From contig NZ_CP108882.1 of the NCBI RefSeq assembly GCF_036347055.1, positions 496,001 through 560,000 of the forward strand: 64,000 nucleotides of DNA. Direction: 5' to 3'. Shown here in pieces: positions 57,627 to 64,000 of the stretch; position 1 is the stretch's first letter, and every line of letters begins with the position of its first letter. Below the pieces are notes generated by a model that worked only from the letters and a program-made list of their open reading frames with translations, did no database searches and was not told where the DNA came from. The DNA is from Streptomyces sp. NBC_00820 (GTDB taxonomy: Bacteria > Actinomycetota > Actinomycetes > Streptomycetales > Streptomycetaceae). Made by a program: the position numbers and the translations under genes.

Positions 57627-59169
57627 CCGCTTGGTCCGCGTTCGTCCCGCCGAGCGCGGGGGCGGTGAGCGCCCCGGTGGCCAGGTGGGCGAGGACGACC
57701 TCGTACAAGTCGGTGCCGCCGGCCAGCAGTTGCCGTTCCAGTACGGGTTCCGCGGCGCGGACGTGCTCGCGCACGGTCTGGGCGTGGACGCCGAGATCCC
57801 GGGCGGCGCGTTCGGCGTTCGCGTCGGCCGCGATCCAGGCGCGCAGGGTACCGCGCAGGTCGCGGCCGTCGCCGTCCAGCCTGGCGAGGAGGTCCCGGGC
57901 CCAGACGCGCGGCGCGGCCGAGCCGAGCAGCCCGCCGAGGCCGCCGGGCCCGCGGGGCGTGGGCGGGGGCTTGTCCGTGCCGTCAGGGCCGTACGGACCA
58001 CAAGGGTCCTGTACCGCCTCGTTGTTGAGTGCGAGGCGGACTGCGGCGCGGGAGGCGAGATCGGAGAAGTCGGTGCCGAGGAGCGCCTCGACGCGGTCCA
58101 TGCGGGCGCGGACGGTGTTGCGGCTGACGCCGAGCACCTTGGCCGCGTTGACGGCGGTGAAGTCCAGGCCGAGCCGGGTGGTGGCGAGCAGCTCGGCGCG
58201 GACGTGGTGGGGCAACGTGTCGAGCGGGCGCAGTACTTGTGCGGACCAGGCGCGCAGACCGGTGGGCTCCAGGAGGCGTTCGGGGTGGGTGCGTGCGGCG
58301 TAGACGGCGGCCTGGTCCGGACGGAACCGGGCGACGGCGAGGGCGCTGACGGCCTGTCCGTAGGCGGTCGCGGTCCGGGCGAGGCGCTGGCGCAGGCTGC
58401 CGCCGAGGAAGGTGTCGGGCCGGCCGTCGAGGAGGGAGCGCAGCCGGTCCCCGGCCGTCGGTGCGGGGCTGACGACGATGACGTGGCCGTCCATGGCCGG
58501 GCAGCGCACGACGAGCGCCCGCCCCTCGGTGACGTCCACGCAGGCCTCGGCGAGGGCGTCCCGCTCGGCCGGGGAGCCCTCGACGACGTACACGCGGGCG
58601 GTGTCCTGTTCGAGCAGGCCGGGCCACAGGCCCGCGGCGACCCGGCGGGCGGAGACGATGTCCTCCACCATCAGCAGTTGCAGGATCGCCAGCCGCAGGT
58701 CGGCCGAGGCGCGCCGCAGACGGCGTCCCGCCTCCGTCAACTCACCCTCTCTCAGCAGGAGTTCGAGGATGCCCGCGGTGCGGTGCACGATCTCGGCGGT
58801 GCGCCGGTCGAAGGGTTCCGGGCGGGCCACGGCCAGCACCGCCGCGGCGGCCGCCGGAACCTGTCCGGTGTGCCGTATGCCGACCAGGCGGACCTGACGC
58901 CCGCCGTCGTCCAGCGCGGCCGAGGAGATCCGTCCGGTGAGCAGGTCGGCGAGCACGGTGTCGTCGAGCGGCAGTCGCTCGCCGGCGAGGAGGCCGCCGT
59001 GCGCGTCCTGAAGGCAGACGGACGCTCCGACGGTCCGCCCGAGCCAGCCGACGACCCGCCGCGGATCACGTCCGGCGGGGCGCAGATGGTCGAGCAGCTG
59101 TTCCGCCCAGGTGCCGTCGGGGTCGTACGACCGCTGGGCGCGGGGGTCCTCGTCGGCTCGGCCGGCCAC
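57607..59169 (-). CDS. PucR-type transcriptional regulator with two HTH domains
   Basis: A 520-residue regulator. The N-terminal ~140 residues look like a GAF/sensor-type domain (GWLGRTVGASVCLQDAHGGL). A middle region resembles the diguanylate-cyclase-like CdaR module (GHVIVVSPAPTAGDRLRSLL). The first C-terminal HTH is FTAVNAAKVLGVSRNTVRAR then MDRVEALLGTDFSDLA. A second, related HTH follows a Gly/Pro linker: ADANAERAARDLGVHAQTVR then EHVRAAEPVLERQLLAGG. A duplicated PucR HTH is unusual. GTG start. Target genes unknown; the perfect palindrome at its 3' end could be a binding site. Confidence 0.85.
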   Translation of the reverse strand: MAGRADEDPRAQRSYDPDGTWAEQLLDHLRPAGRDPRRVVGWLGRTVGASVCLQDAHGGLLAGERLPLDDTVLADLLTGRISSAALDDGGRQVRLVGIRHTGQVPAAAAAVLAVARPEPFDRRTAEIVHRTAGILELLLREGELTEAGRRLRRASADLRLAILQLLMVEDIVSARRVAAGLWPGLLEQDTARVYVVEGSPAERDALAEACVDVTEGRALVVRCPAMDGHVIVVSPAPTAGDRLRSLLDGRPDTFLGGSLRQRLARTATAYGQAVSALAVARFRPDQAAVYAARTHPERLLEPTGLRAWSAQVLRPLDTLPHHVRAELLATTRLGLDFTAVNAAKVLGVSRNTVRARMDRVEALLGTDFSDLASRAAVRLALNNEAVQDPCGPYGPDGTDKPPPTPRGPGGLGGLLGSAAPRVWARDLLARLDGDGRDLRGTLRAWIAADANAERAARDLGVHAQTVREHVRAAEPVLERQLLAGGTDLYEVVLAHLATGALTAPALGGTNADQADSPVHR

Positions 59170-59294
59170 GTCGCCCTTCTCCTCATCGTCGTGTTGACCT
59201 CGGCGTTCCGACGCCGGACGTTACCCGAGACACGGGCCGGCCGGATCCCCTGTTACGACAACGAAGCCACCCCGTCACGGCATAAGCTCGGTGA

Positions 59295-59915
59295 ATGGCG
59301 AAGTACTTCGACGTGCATCCCGAGAATCCGCAGCCGCGCGGCATCAGCCAGATCGCCGACGCGGTGCGCGCGGAAGCGCTCATCGCATATCCCACCGATT
59401 CCTGTTACGCGCTGGGCTGCCGGCTGGGCAGCCAGGGCGGGATAGAGCGGATCCGCTCCATCCGGCATCTCGACGACCGGCACCATTTCACCCTGATGTG
59501 CCGGGACTTCGCGCAGCTCGGTCAGTTCGTCCGCGTCGACAACGACGTGTTCCGCGCGGTGAAGGCGTCGACTCCCGGCAGTTACACCTTCATCCTGCCC
59601 GCCACCCGCGAGGTGCCGCGCAGACTGCTGCACCCCAAGAAGAAGACGGTGGGTGTGCGCATCCCCGACCACGTGGTCACCCAGGCCCTGCTGGCCGCGC
59701 TGGACGAGCCCCTGCTGTCCAGCACGCTGCTGCTGCCGGACGAGAAGGAGCCGATGACCCAGGGCTGGGAGATCAAGGACCGGCTGGACCACGTGGTGGA
59801 TCTGGTGGTCGACTCCGGCGACTGCGGCACCGAGCCGACCACGGTCGTGGACTTCTCCAGCGGCGAGGCGGAGATCGTGCGGCGGGGCGCCGGGGATCCC
59901 TCGCGGTTCGAGTGA
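59295..59915 (+). CDS. YciO/Sua5/YrdC-family protein
   Basis: A 206-residue single-domain YrdC-fold protein. The pattern AYPTDSCYALGCRLGSQGGI then RHHFTLMCRDFAQLG, KASTPGSYTFILPATREVPR, and KKKTVGVRIPDHVV is typical of the YciO branch. These bind RNA and nucleotides; Sua5/TsaC homologues make threonylcarbamoyl-AMP for tRNA t6A, whereas YciO itself is less active. Function in tRNA modification is plausible but not certain. ATG 59295. A perfect hairpin follows. Confidence 0.88.
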   Translation: MAKYFDVHPENPQPRGISQIADAVRAEALIAYPTDSCYALGCRLGSQGGIERIRSIRHLDDRHHFTLMCRDFAQLGQFVRVDNDVFRAVKASTPGSYTFILPATREVPRRLLHPKKKTVGVRIPDHVVTQALLAALDEPLLSSTLLLPDEKEPMTQGWEIKDRLDHVVDLVVDSGDCGTEPTTVVDFSSGEAEIVRRGAGDPSRFE

Positions 59916-59932
59916 GACGTCAGCACGACCAC

Positions 59933-59960
59933 GCGCGCCGTGCGTGCAGGCACGGCGCGC
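59933..59960 (+). terminator. Hairpin after the YciO-like gene
   Basis: The arms gcgcgccgtgc (59933-59943) and gcacggcgcgc (59950-59960) pair perfectly, loop gtgcag, 17 bp after the stop codon. The rest of the spacer to 60197 holds no gene. Confidence 0.75.
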
Positions 59961-60196
59961 GGCCAAGTACCGTGCGCCGGCAGCCGGCGTGCGCGGTCGG
60001 GCAGTGCGCGCGGTCGGCCGTGGAGGGAAGCCGTAAGGGCAAGCCGTAGAGGGAAAGAGAGCGGCAGCGGCCGGACGAGCCCGCCGGGCGGCCCTCCGTT
60101 CCCGGCCGTGTGGATCTTGCATGGCAGCATGAGAGCCCACCCAGGCACCGAGGGGCACCCGCCTCCCGGCGCTGATTCCTCAGGAGGCTTCTCGCC

Positions 60197-60952
60197 ATGA
60201 CCGCCGTACAGGGAACAGCCGTCGACGTCCCGACCGTGGACGGCGTCGCCGACGCCTATCTCGCCCACCCCGCCGACGGGAAGCCGCATCCCGGCGTCCT
60301 GTTCTACCAGGACGCCTACGGGCTGCGTCCGCAACTGCGGGCGATGGCCGACCGGCTGGCCGCCGCCGGGTACACCGTGCTGGTGCCCAACGTCTTCTAC
60401 CGTGCCGGCCGGGCTCCGGTGGTGGAGCTCGCGGACTTCATCGACCCGTCGGCCGATCCGACGATCTGGGAGCGGCTCGGCCCGCTGGTCGGTTCGGTGG
60501 GACCGGAGGAGGCCGTACGCGACGCCGACGCCTGTCTCGGCTGGCTCGCCGACAGCCCGCTGGTCAACGACGGTCCGGTCGCCGTGGTCGGCTACTGCAT
60601 GGGCGCCCGGCTCGCCCTGCGCGTGGCGGCCACACACCCCGGCCGGATCGCGGCGGCCGCCGGTTTCCACGGCGGCGGGCTGGCCACCGACGCCCCGGAC
60701 AGCCCCCACCTGGGCGCCGGGAACATCGCCGCCGAGCTGTACTTCGGCCACGCCGACCAGGACCACTCCATGCCCGAGGAGCAGATCCGGCACCTGGAGG
60801 CGGCCCTCACCGCCGCCGGGGTACGGCACACCTGCGAGGTCTACCCCGGCGCGCGGCACGGATACACGCAGGCGGACACCCCTGCCTACGACCGTGCGGC
60901 CGACGAGCGCCACTGGGCGGCGATGCTCGATCTGTTCAAGCGCGCCCTCTGA
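60197..60952 (+). CDS. Dienelactone hydrolase family protein
   Basis: A 251-residue alpha/beta hydrolase. The nucleophile elbow VVGYCMGARLALRVAAT has the Cys nucleophile typical of dienelactone hydrolases. The opening blocks HPGVLFYQDAYGLRPQLRAM and YTVLVPNVFYRAGRAP match the family, and the probable catalytic Asp and His are in FGHADQDHSMP and PGARHGYTQAD. It opens lactone rings such as dienelactone in aromatic breakdown, though most homologues have unknown substrates. ATG with aggaggc upstream at 60181-60187. Monocistronic. Confidence 0.9.
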   Translation: MTAVQGTAVDVPTVDGVADAYLAHPADGKPHPGVLFYQDAYGLRPQLRAMADRLAAAGYTVLVPNVFYRAGRAPVVELADFIDPSADPTIWERLGPLVGSVGPEEAVRDADACLGWLADSPLVNDGPVAVVGYCMGARLALRVAATHPGRIAAAAGFHGGGLATDAPDSPHLGAGNIAAELYFGHADQDHSMPEEQIRHLEAALTAAGVRHTCEVYPGARHGYTQADTPAYDRAADERHWAAMLDLFKRAL

Positions 60953-61026
60953 CCGTTCCGGCCCGCCTCGCGGGGTGACGCCGGCGCCCGTCACGCGGCG
61001 GGCGCCGGCCGGATCCGTCCATCTCA

Positions 61027-61070
61027 TTGACATGTACGGAACCTGCCCGCCACGCTGAGAGCGCTCTCAG
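61027..61070 (+). promoter_or_regulatory. -35 element and LacI-type operator of the GH64 gene
   Basis: A consensus -35 ttgaca (61027-61032) is followed 22 bp later by the perfect 16-bp palindrome ctgagagcgctctcag (61055-61070), covering the expected -10 to +1 zone. The centre gagcgctc is the core of LacI-family sites such as the CebR/CelR cellulose-utilisation operators (tgggagcgctccca). A LacI-type sensor of beta-glucan oligosaccharides would thus control the glucanase. Confidence 0.8.
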
Positions 61071-61121
61071 GCAGGTACGGACCAATGTCCGTACGACCCC
61101 GACCCCACACGGAGGTGGAGA

Positions 61122-62321
61122 GTGCCCCACACCCTCGCACGTCCCGCGCTCGCGATGACGGCCGCGACAGCCCTCATCGGAACGGTCATCGCACTCGGCA
61201 CACCGGACCGCGCCGAGGCCGCCGTGCCGGACACCATCCCCCTGAAGATCACCAACAACTCGGGCCGCTCCGGCCCGGTGTACATCTACGACCTCGGCAC
61301 CCAGCTGTCCACCGGACGGCAGGGCTGGGCCGACGCCGGCGGCACCTTCCACGCCTGGCCTGCCGGCGGCAACCCACCGACTCCCGCGCCCGACGCGGCG
61401 ATCACGGGACCGGCCTCCGGGCAGTCCACGACGATCCGGATCCCGAAGTTCTCGGGCCGGATCTACTTCTCCTACGACCAGAAGCTCGACTTCCGCCTGA
61501 CCACGGGCGGCCTGGTCCAGCCTGCCGTGCAGAACCCCTCCGACCCCAACCGGAACATCCTGTTCAGCTGGTCGGAGTACACGCTCAACGACGCCGGGCT
61601 GTGGCTCAACAGCACGCAGGTGGACATGTTCTCGGCGCCCTACGCGGTCGGGGTGCAGCGCGGCGACGGCAGCGTGAGCACCACCGGTCACCTGAAGGCG
61701 GGCGGCTACACCGGAGTGCTCAACACGCTGCGCGGCCAGTCGGGCGGCTGGGGCAACCTGATCCAGACCCGCTCCGACGGCACCGTCCTGCGCGCCCTGT
61801 CCCCGCTGTACGGCGTGGAGACGGGGGCTCTTCCGGCGAGCGCGATGGCCGACTACGTCAACCGGGTCTGGCAGAAGTACGCGACGTCGACCCTGACGGT
61901 CACGCCGTTCGCGGGGCAGCCGAACACCAAGTACTTCGGCCGCGTCTCGGGGAACGTCATGAACTTCACCGACTCCTCCGGCGCGGTCGTCACCAGCTTT
62001 CAGAAGCCGGACGCCTCCAGCATCTTCGGCTGCCACGGTCTGCTGGACGCGCCCAACGACGCCGTGCGCGGGCCCATCTCCCGTACGCTCTGCGCCGGTT
62101 ACAACCGCTCGACGCTCCTCACCAACCCCAACCAACCGGACTCCTCACCGGCGAACTTCTACCAGGACGCGGTGACCAACCAGTACGCGCGCGCCATCCA
62201 CGCGCAGATGGCCGACGGCAAGGCGTACGCCTTCGCCTTCGACGACGTCGGCAACCAGGAGTCGCTGGTCAACGACGGCAATCCGCAGCAGGCTCTTCTG
62301 ACGCTCGATCCGCTGAGCTGA
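61122..62321 (+). CDS. Secreted GH64 endo-beta-1,3-glucanase
   Basis: A 399-residue exported enzyme. Signal peptide: RPALAMTAATALIGTVIALG, cleavage near AEA. The GH64 domain (laminaripentaose-producing glucanase type) starts IPLKITNNSGRSGPVYIYDL. Further blocks are FSGRIYFSYDQKLDFRL, LFSWSEYTLNDAGLWLNSTQ with the expected acidic residues, VDMFSAPYAVGVQ, and CAGYNRSTLL plus YAFAFDDVGNQES near the end. It degrades beta-1,3-glucan such as fungal cell-wall laminarin. GTG start at 61122 with ggaggtgg upstream. The operator at 61055-61070 implies induction by its sugar products. No carbohydrate-binding module is attached. Confidence 0.95.
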   Translation: MPHTLARPALAMTAATALIGTVIALGTPDRAEAAVPDTIPLKITNNSGRSGPVYIYDLGTQLSTGRQGWADAGGTFHAWPAGGNPPTPAPDAAITGPASGQSTTIRIPKFSGRIYFSYDQKLDFRLTTGGLVQPAVQNPSDPNRNILFSWSEYTLNDAGLWLNSTQVDMFSAPYAVGVQRGDGSVSTTGHLKAGGYTGVLNTLRGQSGGWGNLIQTRSDGTVLRALSPLYGVETGALPASAMADYVNRVWQKYATSTLTVTPFAGQPNTKYFGRVSGNVMNFTDSSGAVVTSFQKPDASSIFGCHGLLDAPNDAVRGPISRTLCAGYNRSTLLTNPNQPDSSPANFYQDAVTNQYARAIHAQMADGKAYAFAFDDVGNQESLVNDGNPQQALLTLDPLS

Positions 62322-62328
62322 CATGCGG

Positions 62329-62365
62329 CGGTCCCGCACGCGGACGGCTTCCGCGTGCGGGACCG
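62329..62365. terminator. Perfect 16-bp stem between convergent GH64 and M4 genes
   Basis: Arms cggtcccgcacgcgga (62329-62344) and its exact complement (62350-62365) with loop cggct, 8 bp after the GH64 stop and 35 bp before the M4 stop; probably bidirectional. A short tgccggtcg repeat follows it (62374-62397). Confidence 0.85.
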
Positions 62366-62399
62366 TGCTGTCATGCCGGTCGTGCCGGTCGTGCCGGGA

Positions 62400-64000
62400 T
62401 CAGCTGGTCGTCAGGGCGGTGTCGTCCACGACGAAGCTGGTCTGGAGGGAGATGTCCTCCACTCCGTTGAACTTGAGGGTGACCGTCTGGCCCGCGAAGG
62501 AGGACAGGTCGAAGGTCTTCTGGCTGTACCCGGAGGCGGCGTTGAGGTTCGAGTAGGTCGCCAGGGAGGTCGAGCCGGCGGTCACCGTCAGCTTGTCGTA
62601 CTGGGTGCCGGTGGTGGTCTCGCTCGTGTCGATGTGCAGGTAGAAGGTGAGGCTCGCCCGGCAGCCGGCCGGGATCGTCACGCTCTGGGAGAGCGTGTCG
62701 GTGTGCGACGTGCCGTACCCGTCGAGCCAGGCCTTGTACGAGCCGCCGTGCGCGGCCTCACCGGTGTCGTTGGTGATGACTCCGCTGGTGGCGGTCCAGC
62801 CGGTGCCGCCCGACTCGAAGCCGGGGTTGCTCAGCAGCTGGGTCGTGCCGCAACTGCCGGCGGCCCTGACCGTCCAGGTGAACGCGGCCGTGCCGGTCGC
62901 GCCGGTGGAGTCGGTCACCGTGACGGTGGTGCTGTAGGTGCCCGCGGTCGTGGGCGTACCGGAGATCAGGCCGGTCGAGCTGTTGACGGACAGGCCCGGG
63001 GGCAGTCCGGTCGCGGCGTAGCTCAGCGCTCCCGGGTTGGTGCTGCTCGCCGAGACCTGGAGGTTCACCGCGGTGCCGACGACCGAGGACTGGCTGCCCG
63101 GGTTGGTGACCGTGACGCCGTTGGCGGGCGGGTTGATGTGGCTGCCGACGTTGATGCCGGCGAAGGCGTTGCCCACACCCGCGTACTGGGTGGAGTTGGT
63201 GCCGTACAGCGCGGCTGCCGCGTTGAGGGCGGCCGTGCGGGCGGCGGCGTAGTTGGTGCTCGACGTCATGTACGACGTCAGCGCCTTGTACCAGATCTGC
63301 AGGGCGGCGGCCCGGCCGATACCGGTGACGGCGACGCCGTCGGACGTCGGGCTGTTGTACGTGACCCCGTTGATGACCTTGGTTCCGCTGCCCTCGGAGA
63401 GCAGGTAGAACATGTGGTTCGCGGGGCCGGAGGAGTAGTGCACGTCCAGGTTGCCGACACCCGAGTACCAGCTGTCGGCCGAGGCACCGTCCTTGCTGGG
63501 CTTGTCCATGTAACGCAGCGGCGTGCCGTCGCCGTTGATGTCGATCTTCTCGCCGATGAGGTAGTCACCGACGTCGGAGGAGTTGTTGGCGTAGAACTCC
63601 ACGCCGGTGCCGAAGATGTCGGAGGTGGCCTCGTTCAACCCGCCCGACTCACCTGTGTAGTTGAGGCCGGCGGTGTTGGAGGTGACACCGTGGCTCATCT
63701 CGTGGCCGGCCACGTCGAGCGAGGTCAGCGGGTCGGCGTTGCCGGAGCCGTCGCCGTACGTCATGCAGAAGCAGCTGTCGTCCCAGAACGCGTTCACGTA
63801 GGCATTGCTGTAGTGCACGCGGGAGTAGGCGGCGACGCCGTCGTTCCGGATGCCGCTGCGGCCGAACGTGTTCTTGTAGAAGTCCCACGTCATCGCGGCG
63901 CCGTAGTGCGCATCGGCTCCGGCGGTGGCGGCGTTGGACGTGGTGCCGTTGCCCCAGGTGTCGTTGGTCTGGGAGAACAGCGTGCCGGTGCCCGAGGTGC
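62400..64000 (-). CDS. Secreted M4 (thermolysin-like) metallopeptidase, 5' end outside window
   Basis: The frame is open to the window edge, so the signal peptide and propeptide are missing. About 533 residues are visible. The zinc motif is DVAGHEMSHGVTSNTAGLNY, with the third ligand in GLNEATSDIFGTGVEF, and the catalytic-site His in NLDVHYSSGPANHMFYLLSE. After the catalytic domain is an immunoglobulin-like putative Ig (He_PIG) domain of about 90 residues (TGLPPGLSVNSSTGLISGTP). Then follows a C-terminal accessory domain (LSNPGFESGGTGW ... SLQTSFVVDDTALTTS), the same module that is N-terminal in the M1 peptidase at 7554-9416. It would be an extracellular neutral protease. Confidence 0.93.
   Translation of the reverse strand, partial: TSGTGTLFSQTNDTWGNGTTSNAATAGADAHYGAAMTWDFYKNTFGRSGIRNDGVAAYSRVHYSNAYVNAFWDDSCFCMTYGDGSGNADPLTSLDVAGHEMSHGVTSNTAGLNYTGESGGLNEATSDIFGTGVEFYANNSSDVGDYLIGEKIDINGDGTPLRYMDKPSKDGASADSWYSGVGNLDVHYSSGPANHMFYLLSEGSGTKVINGVTYNSPTSDGVAVTGIGRAAALQIWYKALTSYMTSSTNYAAARTAALNAAAALYGTNSTQYAGVGNAFAGINVGSHINPPANGVTVTNPGSQSSVVGTAVNLQVSASSTNPGALSYAATGLPPGLSVNSSTGLISGTPTTAGTYSTTVTVTDSTGATGTAAFTWTVRAAGSCGTTQLLSNPGFESGGTGWTATSGVITNDTGEAAHGGSYKAWLDGYGTSHTDTLSQSVTIPAGCRASLTFYLHIDTSETTTGTQYDKLTVTAGSTSLATYSNLNAASGYSQKTFDLSSFAGQTVTLKFNGVEDISLQTSFVVDDTALTTS

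Overview
The window looks like chromosomal DNA of a Streptomyces or a very close relative. The DNA is uniformly very GC-rich with strong G/C preference at third codon positions, GTG and TTG starts are frequent, genes often overlap by ATGA/GTGA, and many products are typical Streptomyces families (GH46 chitosanase, GH64 glucanase, SCO6745-family protein, class F sortase, ATP-grasp RiPP pair, SpoIIE-type PP2C phosphatases, DUF4328, PucR-type regulator). I see no rRNA, tRNA, CRISPR array, intact insertion sequence or phage module.

Layout. 1-3.7 kb: end of a sugar-catabolic operon (DUF993 protein, sugar-phosphate isomerase, broken glycerate kinase) and an AI-2E-type transporter. 3.8-9.4 kb: NadE, a peptidase E-like protein, a hypothetical protein, a secreted GH25 muramidase and a secreted M1-like metallopeptidase. 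9.8-19.3 kb: a leftward cluster that reads as a secreted aminosugar-polysaccharide locus resembling Pel/galactosaminogalactan systems: CE18/Agd3-like deacetylase, PelF-like GT4 glycosyltransferase, polytopic membrane protein, LegB-like dehydratase, NDP-sugar nucleotidylyltransferase, second epimerase, spherulin-4/GH135-like hydrolase, and a maltokinase-cap-like protein. 19.7-25.3 kb: secreted small protein, SGNH hydrolase, phosphoglucomutase, DUF4328 protein, an intergenic MITE-like repeat, and a GNAT acetyltransferase.

25.6-30.5 kb holds the most unusual locus: three overlapping genes encoding a nitrilase-fold/HerA-VirD4-type ATPase fusion (1315 aa), a DUF5663-like acidic protein and a small membrane-anchored protein. 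I know of no named system with this architecture, and it is a candidate defence or DNA-transfer-like system. 30.5-43.8 kb: GH46 chitosanase with a palindromic operator, aldo/keto reductase, DedA protein, MarR-MFS pair with a coding minisatellite, SpoIIE phosphatase next to a MASE1 remnant, GT-C mannosyltransferase-like protein, long-form GAPDH, LysR and TetR regulators (the latter with a clear self-operator) and an SGNH esterase. 43.9-45.2 kb: class F sortase plus an exported protein carrying a duplicated 15-residue motif that may be a non-LPXTG sorting signal.

45.7-64 kb: SCO6745-family protein, fructosamine-kinase-like kinase, a graspetide (ATP-grasp RiPP) precursor-ligase-oxidoreductase set, GNAT, membrane PP2C phosphatase, an aminotransferase/Lrp operon, a short prim-pol-like protein, serine hydrolase, PucR-type regulator, YciO-like protein, dienelactone hydrolase, GH64 beta-1,3-glucanase under a LacI-type palindrome, and the 3' part of an M4 metallopeptidase. 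The M4 and M1 enzymes, about 53 kb apart, share the same roughly 150-residue accessory domain at opposite ends. Short tandem repeats sit at several gene 3' ends. Frequent hairpins separate convergent genes.
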